Shown one piece after another: positions 56,778 through 58,366 of a stretch of DNA of 58,366 bases. The position numbers were made by a program, and so were the translations under genes. The first letter of the stretch is position 1. Every line of letters begins with the position of its first letter. Location of the stretch: positions 1 to 58,366 of the forward strand of contig NZ_CQAZ01000029.1 of the NCBI RefSeq assembly GCF_001152565.1, written 5' to 3'. The notes below the pieces were generated by a model, which did no database searches, was not told the origin of the DNA, and worked only from the letters and a program-made list of their open reading frames with translations. This DNA is from Yersinia pekkanenii (lineage in GTDB: Bacteria; Pseudomonadota; Gammaproteobacteria; Enterobacterales; Enterobacteriaceae).

Positions 56778-56880
56778 TCAACAGACTGATATTCAGCAAT
56801 TGGCGGCATTAAAACATTACCGCGTCGCGTTACTGCGCATAAACACCCGCGCTGCGCCAGAGATTGACTGGCCGGAGTGA
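56716..56880 (+). pseudogene. tail fibre assembly protein, C-terminal fragment
   Basis: Read +1 to W: ETALVKQVSEHINILLDAIA (20), MDNQQTDIQQLAALKHYRVA (20), LLRINTRAAPEIDWPE and stop. The KHYRVALLRI..PEIDWPE end is the hallmark of Caudovirales tail fibre assembly proteins (P2 gpG). The rest of G and all of J, I and H are deleted. Confidence 0.78.
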
Positions 56881-57370
56881 CCGCAATAACTCGTTATTTT
56901 AACGGGGGAAATGTTTGTCTTAATTCGGGGCTGAGTCATTGTTCGGGATGATGCCCGTGGTTACAGTTGGCGGGATATTTGTCAGAGTATTGTTTACTGA
57001 ATCAGTCGCTTTATTGACGATGATTTTTTAATTTCTTGTATCCCAAGGGCTACAGTTATCGCCATAAACTGAATTATTGTATCTCCGGGGCTACAAAAGA
57101 TGACTCTCTATCGTTTGAAAATATCGCCCGTTGTCTAATCCTGTTAGACAACGGGTCGAAAAACCAAACTAGCATGACTTAATGAATTGCAGATGTCTTT
57201 TTTAGAGAGACTTAAATAGCTAAAGTGAATCAATAAAAATTTCACAATTTATATATCAATGTATCCTCTTAAATTTCATTTTTTTGCTTATACTCATGCT
57301 ACATAGCATTGCTCTATAGCTAGGCGTTGTGTATACTTTAATCAGAATTTATATACAGAGGAGGCTCAAC
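56881..57370. other. 490-base stretch without gene
   Basis: Holds a direct repeat (TTGTATCCCAAGGGCTACA at 57040 and TTGTATCTCCGGGGCTACA at 57077), a perfect 12-bp hairpin (57127), and AT-rich sequence ahead of vapB with likely vapBC promoter and operator (57300-57365). No protein found. Confidence 0.6.
57127..57155. repeat. perfect 12-bp inverted repeat
   Basis: CCCGTTGTCTAA, loop TCCTG, TTAGACAACGGG. No T-run on the plus strand and only an A-run on the right (GAAAAACC), so not a clear terminator. Confidence 0.75.
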
Positions 57371-57604
57371 ATGTCACAGGGCACCATTTTTACGAACAAT
57401 CGTACTCAAAACGTGCGTTTACCGGTGGATATGCGCTTTCCAGAGAATGTTAAATCAGTGACTGTGAGAGCTGTAGGGAATGAGCGTATCTTGTCACCCG
57501 TTGAAAACTCTTGGGATAGCTTTTTCTTCAGTAGTCCGCGTGTTTCAGACGATTTTCTGACAGAACGCGCAGAACAGCATCAATCAGAGCGTGAGTTATT
57601 TTAA
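57371..57604 (+). CDS. vapB: VapB-type antitoxin
   Basis: 77 residues from ATG 57371 (GGAGG 8 bases upstream). AbrB/SpoVT-like N-terminus (TQNVRLPVDMRFPENVKSVT in 20, VRAVGNERIL) and a C-terminal tail that neutralises VapC (SFFFSSPRVSDDFL). Overlaps vapC as TAATG. The pair autoregulates in this family. Confidence 0.92.
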   Translation: MSQGTIFTNNRTQNVRLPVDMRFPENVKSVTVRAVGNERILSPVENSWDSFFFSSPRVSDDFLTERAEQHQSERELF

Positions 57605-58008
57605 TGCATAAGTACATGCTCGATACGAATATCGTTATATATGTCATTAAACACCGACCTATAGAAGTGTTAGGTCGGTTTAACGCTAATGCGGGCAGAA
57701 TGGTTATTTCTTCCATCACACTTGCTGAGTTATTGCATGGCGTAGAGAAAAGCGCGGCACCTGAACGCAATTTAAGTGTTGTAGAGGATTTTGTTTCACG
57801 TCTTACTGTATTGGATTATGACGATAAAGCCGCAATTCACTATGGTTCTATACGTGCGAGTCTGGAGCAAAAAGGCACACCCATCGGTGTTAATGATTTG
57901 CATATCGCAGGTCATGCCAGAAGCACCGGATTGATATTAGTGACCAATAATCGCAAAGAATTTGATCGTGTGCCTGGACTGATTGTTGACAACTGGCTAG
58001 GAGAATAA
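57604..58008 (+). CDS. vapC: VapC PIN-domain toxin
   Basis: 134 residues. PIN ribonuclease; enterobacterial VapC cuts initiator tRNA in the anticodon loop (family knowledge). Acidic residues in LDTNIVIYVI (Asp7), ITLAELLHGVE (Glu), and NDLHIAGHAR (Asp) are all there, followed by VTNNRKEFDRVPGL. Full length and apparently active. Confidence 0.94.
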   Translation: MHKYMLDTNIVIYVIKHRPIEVLGRFNANAGRMVISSITLAELLHGVEKSAAPERNLSVVEDFVSRLTVLDYDDKAAIHYGSIRASLEQKGTPIGVNDLHIAGHARSTGLILVTNNRKEFDRVPGLIVDNWLGE

Positions 58009-58091
58009 TTCGAATTAGAAGGATTGTGGTTACCATCAGCCACAAAAATAGTACGTCGAAATTATTGATGGTAATGACCGCTGTAATTGCA

Positions 58092-58125
58092 ATGCCCTGA
58101 AAGTGCGGGAACACCGTCAGGGCAT
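58092..58125 (+). promoter_or_regulatory. stem-loop before the Icd-like gene, C4-antisense-like
   Basis: ATGCCCTGA, loop AAGTGCGGGAACACCG, TCAGGGCAT; then CTAACCACAA and AAGAGG before the gene. Same plan as the hairpin at 23283 (stem, AACCACAA, ribosome site, small phage ORF). RNA class inferred. Confidence 0.5.
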
Positions 58126-58154
58126 CTAACCACAACATTAAAAGAGGTAATGCT

Positions 58155-58361
58155 ATGGCTGACGCTAATAGTAACATACGTGCATATTCAAAGCTCTACA
58201 CCTTCCTTAACGCCCGTTCTAACACATTATTGGCCGAGATTTCTCCGTTGCGCCTGATTTCTGTTTTGGCTCCAACTGAACGTGAGGCCCGTAACCTGCT
58301 GGCCGGTTTCTCGCGGGTGTTTGTTTCTTGCAAACCACAGGAGAAGCGCCATGTTGCCTGA
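58155..58361 (+). CDS. Icd/Ash-like phage protein
   Basis: 68 residues from ATG 58155 (AAGAGG upstream). PLRLISVLAPTEREARNLLA (20) is like the core of host cell division inhibitor Icd-like and Ash proteins of P1/P4-type elements (SVxAxTEREAR). In those elements the small gene sits after a C4-type hairpin, as here. It suggests that another phage-type element starts at the window edge. Confidence 0.62.
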   Translation: MADANSNIRAYSKLYTFLNARSNTLLAEISPLRLISVLAPTEREARNLLAGFSRVFVSCKPQEKRHVA

Positions 58362-58366
58362 TACCA

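Larger units (their letters stand above)
53780..56880. mobile_element. remnant of a second P2-like prophage downstream of cpxP
   Basis: Integrase fragment, baseplate V fragment, W, and tail-fibre-assembly end stay in P2 order (V, W, ..., G) with everything else deleted. Host fieF, normally after cpxP, is not seen within the window. VapBC and an Icd-like gene follow. Confidence 0.8.

Overview
The window looks like an enterobacterial chromosome, most likely Yersinia. Core genes (dut-slmA-pyrE, rpmB-rpmG-mutM, waaA-waaE-coaD, waaC-waaF-hldD, kbl-tdh, secB-gpsA-cysE, cpxRAP) have the order and protein sequences expected of that genus, and the 3' flanks of several core genes carry a dispersed palindromic repeat of the Yersinia type. 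Genus is inferred from remembered gene order and sequence; it was not searched.

Region 1 (1 to about 27000) is a large part of a P2-like (Peduovirus, HP1/K139-like branch) prophage. Its left end lies outside the window. Late genes on the minus strand run from capsid (O, N, M, L) through tail completion (R, S), sheath, tube, lysis (holin, M15 endopeptidase, Rz/Rz1), tail chaperone, tape measure and baseplate (DUF2590, J, I) to a tail fibre cut by the window edge. Terminase ATPase P, portal Q and the late activator Ogr are on the plus strand. A rolling-circle replication gene (gpA) heads a minus-strand early operon with many small unknown genes, then Cox, a divergent CI-type repressor with three 10-bp operator-like repeats, and a tyrosine integrase. 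The integrase end abuts pyrE.

Region 2 (27.0 to 53.7 kb) is core chromosome: pyrimidine synthesis, division-site control, dUTP and CoA synthesis, ribosomal proteins, DNA repair, LPS inner-core synthesis, threonine catabolism, cell separation (envC), glycolysis (gpmI), protein export, cysteine synthesis, tRNA methylation, Ada alkylation response and the Cpx envelope stress system. CpxR and Ada operators can be read directly in the sequence.

Region 3 (53.7 to 58.4 kb), just downstream of cpxP, is a wrecked second P2-like prophage. It holds the C-terminal end of an integrase related to the first, an AT-rich cargo segment with a possible toxin/immunity pair, the N-terminus of baseplate protein V fused to the tail end of a HigB-like toxin, its intact HigA-like antitoxin, baseplate W joined to the tail-fibre-assembly C-terminus, an intact VapBC module and an Icd/Ash-like phage gene.

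Most notable are two probable recoding or frameshift sites in the intact prophage (tail chaperone and terminase), paired C4-type leader hairpins upstream of small phage genes in both elements, and a cluster of unrecognised early genes at 21 to 25 kb.
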